The notes under the pieces were generated by a model. The model saw only the letters and a program-made list of their open reading frames with translations, was not told where the DNA came from and ran no database searches. Positions 25,690-35,474 of a DNA stretch of 64,000 bases are shown here, piece by piece (the first letter of the stretch is position 1; each line of letters begins with the position of its first letter). The position numbers were made by a program, and so were the translations under genes. The DNA is taken from assembly GCF_003573695.1 (NCBI RefSeq), contig NC_039362.1:11955630-12019629 (forward strand), read 5' to 3'. Origin of the DNA: Papaver somniferum (Eukaryota; Streptophyta; Magnoliopsida; Ranunculales; Papaveraceae).

Positions 25690-26660
25690 CCTTCCTCATA
25701 CCAAGGGTCGTCATCTTCGTTTCCTAGTACTTTGACGACCCTAATTGTATTTACCACTTCAACACACAGAGTCGTTAATATCCTCAAATAGAGATCTAAC
25801 GACCATTTTCCCAAAACATCCAGGAGATGGAAAGAATATTTCCGGATAGAGTCGTCAGTGTTTATAATGAAATCAATGACGACCCTTGGTTAACAAAATA
25901 TATCTAGGAGGTTTGAATTTATTTGGCTAGAGTCGTTAGCTTTTCCATGTCAATGACGACTGTTTGTTGGATTTAGGAGTCGTTACTCTGCTATGGATAC
26001 CTGTTGCCATTAAAAAAAAAGCTTTCATGAGGTTGTTTTCAATTGATTTTTCACCTTGATATGTTCCTCTACTTATAGAATAATTTGTAACGGCTATTTT
26101 TTATGGGAAAAAGTGTATAGAAAAAGAGTCGTTGGGGTTTTTACAAACAGTCGTCATTGTATACACTATCAATATGACGACTGTTGTATAATCCACTACA
26201 GTCGTTTAGGTATTTGAATATATAACTGACGACCCTATGTTGAAAAACCTTCCAGGAGACAACCTAATTTGGACCATTAGAGTCGTTAGGGTATCTGAAA
26301 ATACCAATGACGACCCTATGTTGGGAAAACATTCAGGAGACAACCTAATTTGGTCCATTAGAGTCGTTAGGGTATCTGAGAATACCAATGACGACCTTAT
26401 GTTGGGAAAACATCCAGGAGACAACCTAATTTGGTCCATTAGAGTCGTTAGGGTATCTGAAAATATGACTGACGACCCTATGTTGGGAAAACATCCAGGA
26501 GACAACCTAATTTGGGACATTAGAGTCGTTAGGGTATCTGAAAATATGACTGACGACCCTACAATTAGTAAAACCTTCCAGGAGACCACCTAATTTGGAC
26601 CATTAGAGTCGTTAGGGTTTCTATATATATTAATGACGGCTCCAAGTTGGGAAAACATCC
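25690..26660. repeat. GAGTCGT/ACGACTC motif array 2, with 81-bp tandem repeat
   Basis: Dispersed motif copies run from 25700 to 26200, then regular tandem units with GAGTCGTTAGGGT at 26280, 26361, 26442, 26523 (81 bp apart) and 26606. Each unit carries one GAGTCGT and one inverted ACGACCC about 30 bp later. Open frames over the tandem part on both strands are products of the repeat. Confidence 0.9.
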
Positions 26661-26868
26661 ATAAGTTTAACTGATTCTTATGCCGCAAGATAAAACGCAT
26701 TGTATTCATTAGGCACTCTTCAAAATACAAATATTAGGGTTCAGGATACAACCATTATCAAAAAGTATGCTTAAAAATGCAATGCATAGTTTTAAATGTA
26801 CATCTTGTCTCACGATTCATCGCCCATGTCTACGTAAACCGGGGTTGGTCCCATAGCATTCCAAAGGT

Positions 26869-28922
26869 TCATTCCATACTCGTACTGATTTGTCCACTCC
26901 TTGGTGTAGTCTTCCCAATCACCATAGGCCACCCTAATTGTTTGATTTGAACAATTACGCACATATTCTCTTTTGCCTTGGAAATAATCCATTCCTTGAC
27001 CTCAACCTTTGTTTTCCACGTCTACATTAAACAAATAACACGTTCATTATAAAACACTAATTAAACAATTTTCGTATGGATATACATTGACTCAAACAAT
27101 AAAAACGTACCAAATCGGTCATATATGCTTGGGAGGTATTCGGGCTGACAGTGTCGAGGGGTTCAGGTTGAGAGCTCACCCGTACAACCAACTACAGAAA
27201 AAGAACAACAAAATCAGTATAGGGTCGTCACTCTGTAAGATGTTAATATGACGACCCAGACAGTCGTCAACATAATTTACAGGTGAACGACTCTTTAAGT
27301 CGTCACCCAGATTTTCTGTAGAAAAACGACCCTTTTCTCGACGTATGACGACTCTTTTTTATAAAGTGACGACTCTACATTGATAGATATAACCAACTCT
27401 GCCCAGTTTTCACCTTGAATCGCCACCTTGTATACATATAAAATAACGACTCTAAGAGTCGTTCTCTGGTACATATGAAGAGTCATTTGGTTTTAATCTT
27501 TACGGATTAACGATTCATGTTAGTGGTTGCATTTATTTTTGAATTTAACTCAAACAAATGTGGTTGAGGCAGTTTGGTCGCTCCATTTTATATACAGAGG
27601 CCCATATCTCACCTATTCCATATCAAAACCCAAATTATCAACCTCCTCTTCTCCTTCTCATTTAATTACATTTAAGAGCAAAAAAAAAGAGAAACATCAT
27701 GACTCCATTCACTAATGAATAGAATTGTGCCATTACAAGAGCTTGGAAAACAGTCACTAACCACTTTGAAAGTCTAGACAAAGACATTGATGAAACATCG
27801 GATGCTTGGTGGAACCGCGTATTCATCGTTTTTGTGGGATGGACGGAAATTGCAACTCAAGGTCTTTGAAACAAGTCAAGGAACGGTTCCAGAAGATACA
27901 ATTCGAGTGTGATGTTTTGAAAAGAGAACTTAAGGCTGTTAGGGAAGCCTTTCCGGATATGCTGAGTGTTGTAAGAGTAAGTATTTGAATAAGAGGTAAA
28001 ACTTATAAAAAGCTTTGATCGATACTAACTAAGTATATTTGCATTTTCAGTTGGGGAAGGCGTATCGCTATTACGAGGAGCTTCGTGGGGAAAAGTTTGA
28101 GCTCCACGATTGCTACTTTATCTTGGATGGCACTAGATATAACTACGCCATATATGATTAAGTGTATAAGTGCACCTTTATTATCTATTGTATTTCATTT
28201 CCTTCAACGCAACGTTATGCGAGATGTATGCCTTTTACGATTCAATGAAATGATTCTATGAAATCAAAAATTATGAGAATCTAGTGCAAGGGTCGTTACT
28301 TTATATAACTAATCAAACTAACGACTCTAAAAGAAATTAGTAATTGATAGCTAGGATCGTCATTTCATATGGATACATGTATTATGACCCTAAGTGTTAC
28401 TTTTTACAGAGAGTTTTGGTTTTAGAGTCGTCTATGTGTAAACAAAACAACAGAACGACTCTAAGTGACCTAGTTAAAAAGGGTCGTCAATGTTTAGCAC
28501 ACTACCCTAACGATTTTTCATAACCTGGAAAAGTTGCAGGTTTGGGTCGTTATTGGTAGTGTCAAAATACTGACGACCTCAGAGAGTCGTTTGGGTATAC
28601 ACCCCCCAACTATGACGACCCTTTCTCTGAGTTTTTCCATAGCGTGGATGATTCGACCACTTGGAGCACCATTCAGACAATTTGAAGAGTATAGGAAGTT
28701 TACCTGATTGTTTTGGCCTTGGGGTTCCTCATTTTGAGTGTTGGTTCCTTCATCTTGAGCAATGGGATCTTCATTCCAACCATTGTTCATGCCTTCCTCT
28801 ATCAACATCTCCTCATCAAACATCCAACCCATATCATTAGTTGAGACAATCTTACCATCAACACAATCATTGTTGTTATTTGAAGCTTCACCAATCTCAT
28901 TCCCTCTACTTGAATCACCCAT
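26869..28922 (-). CDS. Small FAR1-like gene of TE1, three exons, about 150 residues
   Basis: Exons on the - strand: 28922-28704 (MGDSSRGNEIGEASNNNND..., acidic, Asn-rich), 27191-27111 (LVVRVSSQPEPLD...), and 27021-26869 (TWKTKVEVKEWIISKAKENM, then stop). Borders are GT-AG and every exon is a whole number of codons. The last exon resembles the short N-terminal segment (RE-L-WV...A-E-GFVIV) that precedes FAR1/MULE transposase domains, but the zinc-chelating and DDE parts are absent. It could be a truncated transposase remnant or a small DNA-binding accessory protein. Its introns contain the motif arrays. Confidence 0.5.
27215..27490. repeat. GAGTCGT/ACGACTC motif array 3
   Basis: About ten motif copies occur in both orientations, lying in the second intron region of the FAR1-like gene. 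They include a back-to-back palindrome ACGACTCTAAGAGTCGT near 27448. Confidence 0.85.
27699..28161 (+). pseudogene. SANT/Myb-like (NAM-associated type) transposon ORF, broken
   Basis: ITRAWKTVTNHFES...DETSDAWWNRVF, then (shifted frame) SLKQVKERFQKIQFECDVLK, then after an intron ending TTTTCAG (exon from about 28051) LGKAYRYYEELRGEKFELHD. This matches the plant trihelix/SANT-like ORF found in several DNA transposon families and annotated as NAM-associated or 'glutathione S-transferase T3-like'. An in-frame TAG at codon 8 and a one-base shift near 27830 disable it. Such proteins bind terminal or subterminal DNA in Harbinger elements. Here it might once have bound the motif arrays (inference). 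Confidence 0.6.
28285..28630. repeat. GAGTCGT/ACGACTC motif array 4
   Basis: About ten motif copies run from GGGTCGTTACT (28290) to ATGACGACCC (about 28612). They lie within the first intron of the FAR1-like gene. Confidence 0.85.
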
Positions 28923-29157
28923 TTGTAAAAACCCTAGGTTTTCCTCTCAAAACTCCTCCTCTTCTTCTCAACACATAAAACACATTTTCCATAATTTTTT
29001 TCCTAAAATCAGATTTTAATCTAAATACACTTACCACACTAATCAAACTAATTAATTCCTAATACTAATCATATAAGGGCAGTTTTGCCATTTAGAAAAT
29101 ATTTTTTTAAGGGGTGACCCAAATTAGGATTGGGTGACCTTTTTTGTCCCGTAGTGC

Positions 29158-29198
29158 ATGGCCCCCAATTAGAAGTTATGGCCCCCAATTAAACTAGG
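29158..29198 (-). repeat. Right terminal inverted repeat of TE1
   Basis: Reverse complement of 21770-21811. It ends CTAGG and is followed by the second copy of the 9-bp duplication (29199-29207). Confidence 0.88.
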
Positions 29199-29420
29199 AA
29201 GATTAGCTTTCTGTGCTCCAATCGGCGGTGGTCCGCCCATTACTAATTCCGGAGCGACTTTATCAAGACCACAACCCAGTGCTCCATACAAGTAAAACTC
29301 AGCTAGCAAGTGCTCGAGATTCAAAGAAAACTGCAGCAAATGGACGTCGTCCACGTAAATTGCAATTGGTTCTACTGATAGAGGAAAACCTACCGAGTCC
29401 ATGATCGAAAACATGAGCAT

Positions 29421-30061
29421 GAAGTATACATATTTTAAGATGGAAGTGAGGATGCTGAGATAATTCTTCTTCTTTGAGTACTCAAATTTATTGTGACTAA
29501 GGCCGGGTCTAATCGTAATCCAAGATTCAAGCTTTTTCTTGGATCCACGTCACCAAAATACATCGCCCGGGCGTAGTGGGGATCCGAGATTCATAGTAGA
29601 TACGCGTTTTGAATCTGCACAGCACGCATTTTCTAACTGCGTGTCATTGGAAAACTCAAATACGGCAGTTCCTAACAGCGTATTGACCTTGTTGACCGGT
29701 CAACCTGCGGTTTCAAAGTGCGTGGTCAGGAGAACCCCTAAATGTTACAGATGCCACACTCCTTCTCTTTTCTTACTTTCTCTCTTAATCCTCCCATAGA
29801 ACATCACTTCTCATGGGTTGATTGAAGATGATTTAGTGTTTTCTAGCCTAAAATATTTGGTGATATTTTTGGGAGATTTCATCAACAAATCAACGCAAGG
29901 TATGAAATTTTAATTTTCATTGATTTTGTTGATTTTGGGTTTTTGAATTTAGTTATAAAGGATTGAATTCGATGTTCTCCTATGTAAAAGCTTGATTATG
30001 TTGTTATTGAGCAGTAGTGAAATTTTTGAATTGATTTGAAAAAAATGGAATGTTAACTTAA
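29421..30061. other. No gene recognised; breakpoint upstream of NRPC1 partial copy
   Basis: Sequence from about 29750 looks like a plant leader (C/T-rich, CTTCTCTTTTC) followed by AACGCAAG|GTATG, a possible exon-intron border, leading directly to NRPC1 exon 5-like sequence at 30062. No protein is identifiable. Confidence 0.3.
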
Positions 30062-32867
30062 GGTATTATTCATGACCGGAGCAAAAAATTTACGGATGAC
30101 ACATATAAAGAATGCAAAGCAACACTTTCTGGAACGAAAGATTCTGGGACACGTATTCAAATTCTTAACCCTGTTAGAGTTCTTGGTCTGTTTAAAAGAA
30201 TACTGGATCAGGTATGTGCTTCTATTGATGATGGTTTGGGTACATAAAATGGTAGTGAATCCCTTTCGAGATAAAATTCTCAAGCAAGATATATGACACG
30301 ATTCTTTAGCTTCATTCTCTATTCCTTGCACTTCTTTTTTTTCTGTTGTTAATATTCCTTATCTTCGTATTGCAGGACTGTGAACTGCTATATCTCAGTG
30401 ACATGCCTGAGAAACTTATTATCACAGACATTTTGGTGCCTCCTATAGCTATCCGTCCGTCCTGCTTTCGTAGGTGGAGGAACAACAAGGTTGGTTATAC
30501 ATGGTTGAACATTCATGTCTTTAGTGCTGCTGTTTGAGTTACTCGTGATAATTTATTCTATGTGCTTAATTAGTGAATTGATTATCAATTTTCTTTTGCG
30601 GCAGTAACGAAGATGATATCACTTCTAAACTTAATACCATTATTCAAACAAATGCTTCCCTCCGACAAGACTTAGATGGCAAGAAGTGTATAGATCAGAG
30701 CATAACATGGTTTACTGTTTGCTTTTCAGTTTCTCACTACATTTTTCAAAATATTATCGCAATAGTCTGATTAGAAAAATTACCGCTTCTTGTTTATTTG
30801 GTTCTGATGAATGTCTTTTATGCTCTAATCTTAATAACACTATTCCTCGACTTGTTCAGGATGCTTGGGAATTACTCCAAGTTGAGGTTGCACAATATAT
30901 TAATAGCGAAGTCCGCAGTGTCCCGGTAAGTATGTTGTCCTCAAAACCATTACGAAGGTTCGTCCAACGTCTCAAAGGAAAACAGGGACGCTTTCGTGAG
31001 AACTTGTGTGGAAAACATGTTGAATATACTGCCAGGACTATTATTTCCCCTGATCCCAATCTAAAAATTACAGAGGTTTCTTGTTGTGTTTAGCTTTGAC
31101 TTTCTTTAGTTGTTGCATACTATCTTTGTTTGTGCACATAATTGGCTAACACATCTGATGAATGGTTTGTATTTTCTGTCTGTTTTTAGGTGGGCATACT
31201 TATATTGGTTGCTCAAACCTTAACATACCCATAACTAGTGTCCCATCAAAACATAGAGAAGTTAAGGAAATATGTGGTAAATGGTGCTTATAAATATCCA
31301 GGAGCAAAATCTATTATATCTGCTGACGGCTCAATGACGTATGTGCTATTGTACTGAGTATATCTAAGAATATGTAAGTACTGTTGAATTACCTAAGAAT
31401 ATCTAAGTACCGTTGATTGCACATAAGAATATCTAAGTACTGTTGTATTTTGTTTTCTATAGTGTGTTATCCTGTTTTCATTAAATTTTTCCGTGGTAAT
31501 TGAATTACCTGATCCTTCTGCAGGCTTCTGGATCGTGGTTATAGACGAAAAAAATCATGTTTATGGACTCAAATTTGGTGATATTGTAGAAAGGCATCTG
31601 GAGGATGGGGATGTTGTGTTATTTAATCGTCAGCCTAGCTTGCATCGCATGTCTATAATGTGGCATAGGGTATTTGCATCAACATCTTGTTTGAATGTTA
31701 CACTTTGTTTAATTTGTGTTTCTTTGTTCTCTTCGTCTCATGTTGATTTATTGGGAAATGCTTGTAGGCGAAAATAATTCCTTGGAGAACATTGAGGTTC
31801 AATGAATCTGTTTATAATCCATACAATGCTGACTTCGATGGTGATGAGATAAATATGCATGTTCCTCAAACAGAAGAGGCTCGCACAGAGGCTCTCATGC
31901 TGATGGGGGTAATTGCTCAAACTTTGTCCTTCAGATATTGTTGTGAGTTTCTATTTGGTTGTCGATATTCCTTTTTGTTAGATTTGTGACTATTTTATCT
32001 TTATATGTTCAGAACTTCATATCGATTTAAATTATCTGATGTTTGTTTGCAGTGAATTGCACATGAATTCTCCAATGAATTCTATTGTAACTTTCCTGCA
32101 TCTGGTTGATTTTTGGGCAGCTTGTTTCTTAGTAGATATAGTTAGGGGACTGACAGTGTTGTTTAATTTCATTCCGATATACCTTCACTAACAATTGTTA
32201 GTTAACTTTTTGGTGCTTCTCATTCGTGTTTAGTTCAGTTCTTTTAAGAAATTCAATTTCTTGTTTAATCTAATAGTAACATTGTGATATGAAACCAATT
32301 AGCCGACTGAATGCTTTCATGATGTGCATGGATGATACTGATTGCTAACATGTAAACGTTTGATGAAGACTGTAAATGTACTATAGATAGTTTTTTTTTA
32401 CATCAGCTTTTGACTTCTTGCAAGCAAGTCCATAACAAACTTTTATTGATGCATATGTAGAATTTTTCACATGTCTTGTTACATTCCTGCAAAGCATGAG
32501 TATGATAATGCTTATACTGATCAGTTGCTGTTTTGACCTTGACCAGGGTCAAACGCTTAGAATTGGTTGATATTTAATTGCATATTTCAATTCTATATTG
32601 GAATTGCTTAGCCTTCTAGGTTGCACACCAGTTATTCTGAACCATCAAATTGGCGTACAGACTGAGGTTTGTACCCTTTTTGTGTTCATCTCCCTCCTCC
32701 GTGTCCTTCAATGTTATAATCAAATTTGAGTGTGTATTTCTAGAATAATTATCAAGCACTTACACATCCCTAGTTATTTTATTTCCTTTTCAATAAACTG
32801 TCCACATAACTTTCCTCTACATCCCTGTAATTGTTTGCAGGTGCAAAATAACTTGTGGACACATAGA

Positions 32868-33287
32868 AATGGAGAAATTTTGGTCGCATCTACTCAAGAT
32901 TTTCTAACATATTCCTTTCTCATTACACGGAGGGATACACTCTATGATCGAGTATCCTTTGCGCTTATGTGTACCTATATGGGTGATGCAACAGAATCTG
33001 TTGATTTGCCAGCACCAGCTTTAATTAAGGTTAGACAAGGCTTTGTTATGCGCAGTTACAGATATCTTGACCCAAAAATGGAGAAATTTTGGTCACATCT
33101 ACTCAAGATTTTCTAACATCTTCCTTTCTCATTACACGGAGGGATACATTCTATGATCGTGCATCCTTTGCGCTTATGTGTACCTATATGGGTGACGCAA
33201 CGGAATCTGTTGATTTGCCAGCACCAGCTTTAATTAAGGTTAGACAAGGCTTTGTTATGCACAGTTACAGATATCTTGATCACCATT
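32868..33287 (+). repeat. Tandem duplication (210 bp) of NRPC1 exon 12 and its donor
   Basis: AATGGAGAAATTTTGGTC occurs at 32868 and 33078. Both copies run through [14 protein letters not shown]...SFLITRRDT and the AAG|GTTAGACAAGG border. The duplication creates a second exon-like unit without its own acceptor. Confidence 0.9.
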
Positions 33288-34018
33288 CTTATTCTTTGTG
33301 TTTCGTACCTATTCGTGCTTGTCAATGTATTATGAATAACAACTGTTATGATGCTATTGTTCAAGGTTAATTTCTCTCTGAGTTTTTGCTTTGGTTATGA
33401 AGAACCTCAAGTATTTCCCTTAACCTCCCATGTGTATGGGATATCAATCTTTTTCATGCAACACTCCATTCTATCGAATATATAACACGTTTCAAAATGC
33501 ATAAATATAATCTTATTTGTATAGAACTCAATGCTGTCAAACAAACAAACATCTTATAAAACGTGTCAGAAACATGATTTTTCCATATTTAAGTTAGAAA
33601 AAAACATTGTTATATTCATTGCACCTTTTAATCATTAGATTCCATGACTGCGGATATGTGGTTCAAATGGATGAAAATGCCAAGCGCAGCTTCCTTTTTG
33701 CACAATAGTTGGGATTCACTTCTCAGTCAGTTTTTTGCAAAAAGTCCCGGGCTTGTAAAATCTTTTTCACTTAGATGCTAGTAGTCTTAGCTGGCCTTAT
33801 TAACTGTGGTCTTGTGTATATGCTTTTTCAAACAACAACATGAAAAAAAAAGGTTGTTGTTTTGAGTTGTTCCTTAGTTTTTCATATAAAACTTCTGTTT
33901 GAACTAATTGAAGCGAAATGGTTTTTCACAACCAGTAGAGCTTTGGACAGGGAAACATCTATTCATCATTCTAGTTCGCCCTCGTGCTCAGATGAGGGTC
34001 TATGTGAATCTTACTGTT

Positions 34019-35469
34019 TGATGTAATTTTAAAGTGGTAAGTAGAGTATCGTTCAAACTCGGACTTGTAAGATTCGATTTCAGACTTAATAAAATATATA
34101 CAATAAGTTGTCACAGTATCGAGAGGTACTGAGACTCAGGATTCCACCAAATCCCATTCATGCGACTCAAATAATAATTCCAATCAATTATAGTTCAAAT
34201 AATAAAAATATGGACTCTTGTTCCTTGCCAAAAATAGATTTTTGAAAAGCAATGACTGTAAATCAAAAGCATGATGTATCAAAAATACATAGACCAAGCA
34301 TACACCATCAAACGAAATCACACCCTTTCAATAAAAATCATAAATCGATTAAAAATCAATGCAAATAGTCATAAAAGAAATATTAGAATTACCACATGTG
34401 TGAAATAGGGATTCCTCCGTCATCCTAGTGTTAGGGTTTAGCTTCTCATATCAAAAACAGGCTCAAAAGAATAAATCATGGGTCAAAAGTTGTTTTTATT
34501 GAAGAGGTGATATGATTCAGTGAATATGCAACGACGTACTGGCGTTACAGAGTTCACTGTTACAGGAGGTGTGGCTAACTGAAGATAAATGTGGTTGTTC
34601 AGCTGTTACAGACAGAAATACTGTAGCAATGTTGCTAATTTGAGACGCTGTTCTTCGTTGCAACGCTTGTTCTTCAGCAGCAGCAGAGACATGCTTCCTG
34701 TAATCACTGATTCTCGCCTCCTGAGCTCTCCTCTTGACCCCAAACTCTCGACACCCCTTCTACATGACCCAAAAAATCTTTTTATACACCACAGGACGAT
34801 TAAATCTCACCCAAATCGCTTCGAAATCTCTTCTTTCCTTCCTTGGCAGTCACGGCAATAATTCCTTCCAGAAATTGTTTTACGCATTTCTGATCTCTCC
34901 CACTTATATCAAACTCTTCCTTAGATAGAATATGTACCTTTGGAACGAATTTCTTGCCTTTAATCTCTCTGAATATCCAAAAACAAACCCAACAGGACCG
35001 TGTTTCCTTATTCACCTATGTTTCCCTTTTCCGGCCATTCCAGCCCAATTCGATCGATCCAATTGCTTCTAGTAAACTTGTCTAGCCATGAGAAGTCCAG
35101 CCCAATCAATTTCCGGTGTTGAATCTCTTTAAAACTTCCCAAAGCTTCACGTCCAAAATCTGCAGACGTGAAGTTTCTTTTCCCGCCAAATCTTTTTGCA
35201 TTTGAATTTTGAAGAAGATGACCTCCCCCTATCCAGTTCTGGTGTCCCTTTAGCACATGCCCGAAATGGGTCACCCCTTATCCAAAGTTAGAGTTTGTAT
35301 AGTAATTTTCTCCCACGAGCACAAAAACCGTTTTTCGAGCCAATTTCGCCGCAAAAGCTTATTTCTCCAAAAATACCTACAGGGACATAAAAAGCCATAA
35401 TAAATATAAAATCGAGCACTAATAATATATACAATTGAGATTATATAAGACACAAAAATGTGCCTATCA
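34019..35469 (-). mobile_element. Solo LTR (1451 bp) in the NRPC1 copy
   Basis: TGATGTAATTTT...GTGCCTATCA is flanked by perfect 5-bp duplications CTGTT (34014-34018 and 35470-35474). It is similar in layout to the LTRs of element C (TTTCGAGC...TTTCGCCGCAAA near the right end, GGTGTCCCTTTAGCA, and TATA on the - strand at about 34780-34792) but is clearly a different subfamily. There is no internal region, so it is the product of LTR-LTR recombination. Confidence 0.88.
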
Positions 35470-35474
35470 CTGTT

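Larger units (their letters stand above)
21770..29198. mobile_element. TE1: 7.4 kb Mutator-like TIR transposon carrying a PMD gene
   Basis: The ends are inverted repeats of about 41 bp (21770-21811 and 29158-29198; CTAGTTTAATTGGGGGCC start), flanked by the 9-bp duplication AAGATTAGC. That duplication length is typical of Mutator superfamily elements. Each TIR holds two copies of AATTGGGGGCCAT. Cargo: a plant mobile domain gene (+), a three-exon FAR1-like small gene (-), and a SANT/Myb-like pseudogene (+), separated by non-coding arrays of GAGTCGT/ACGACTC words. No DDE transposase catalytic domain was recognised, so movement probably relied on another copy. It lies inside an exon of a PCC13-62 gene. 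Confidence 0.88.
20796..29420 (-). pseudogene. Desiccation-related protein PCC13-62 family gene, split by transposon TE1
   Basis: Exons on the - strand: 29420-29199 (VHLLQFSLNLEHLLAEFYLY...GGPPPIGAQKANL), transposon TE1, 21760-21702 (DKLVSRIIEEFGYQQVGHI), 21629-21404 (FPRPLVDLSASIFAKI...YVGANPF), and 21182-20796 (LLGVAAGQDAVIRKYLYERA...GSEHVPGGFFPKGENG, stop). These match the ferritin-like fold of PCC13-62, first described as a desiccation-induced protein of Craterostigma, across its whole length. Phases join perfectly (74 codons, then 59 + 226 nt, then 129 codons including stop) once TE1 and one 9-bp duplication are ignored. No other lesion is visible, so the insertion is the only break. A signal peptide is not obvious at this start; an upstream exon may exist. 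Confidence 0.92.

Noticed and set aside
26206..26593. Repetitive 118-127 residue proteins on both strands
   Set aside because: They read the 81-bp tandem DNA repeat in phase by chance (81 is a multiple of 3) and lack a gene context.
22339..28630. CRISPR-like array (repeated short words with unique spacers)
   Set aside because: The genome is eukaryotic, the words are 7-9 bp in both orientations at irregular spacing, and there are no Cas genes.
21770..29198. Assigning TE1 to hAT or CACTA
   Set aside because: CACTA elements start CACTA and duplicate 3 bp. hAT elements duplicate 8 bp and have CAGGG-type ends. The 9-bp reading, FAR1-like remnant and PMD cargo fit Mutator better, though an 8-bp reading cannot be excluded.
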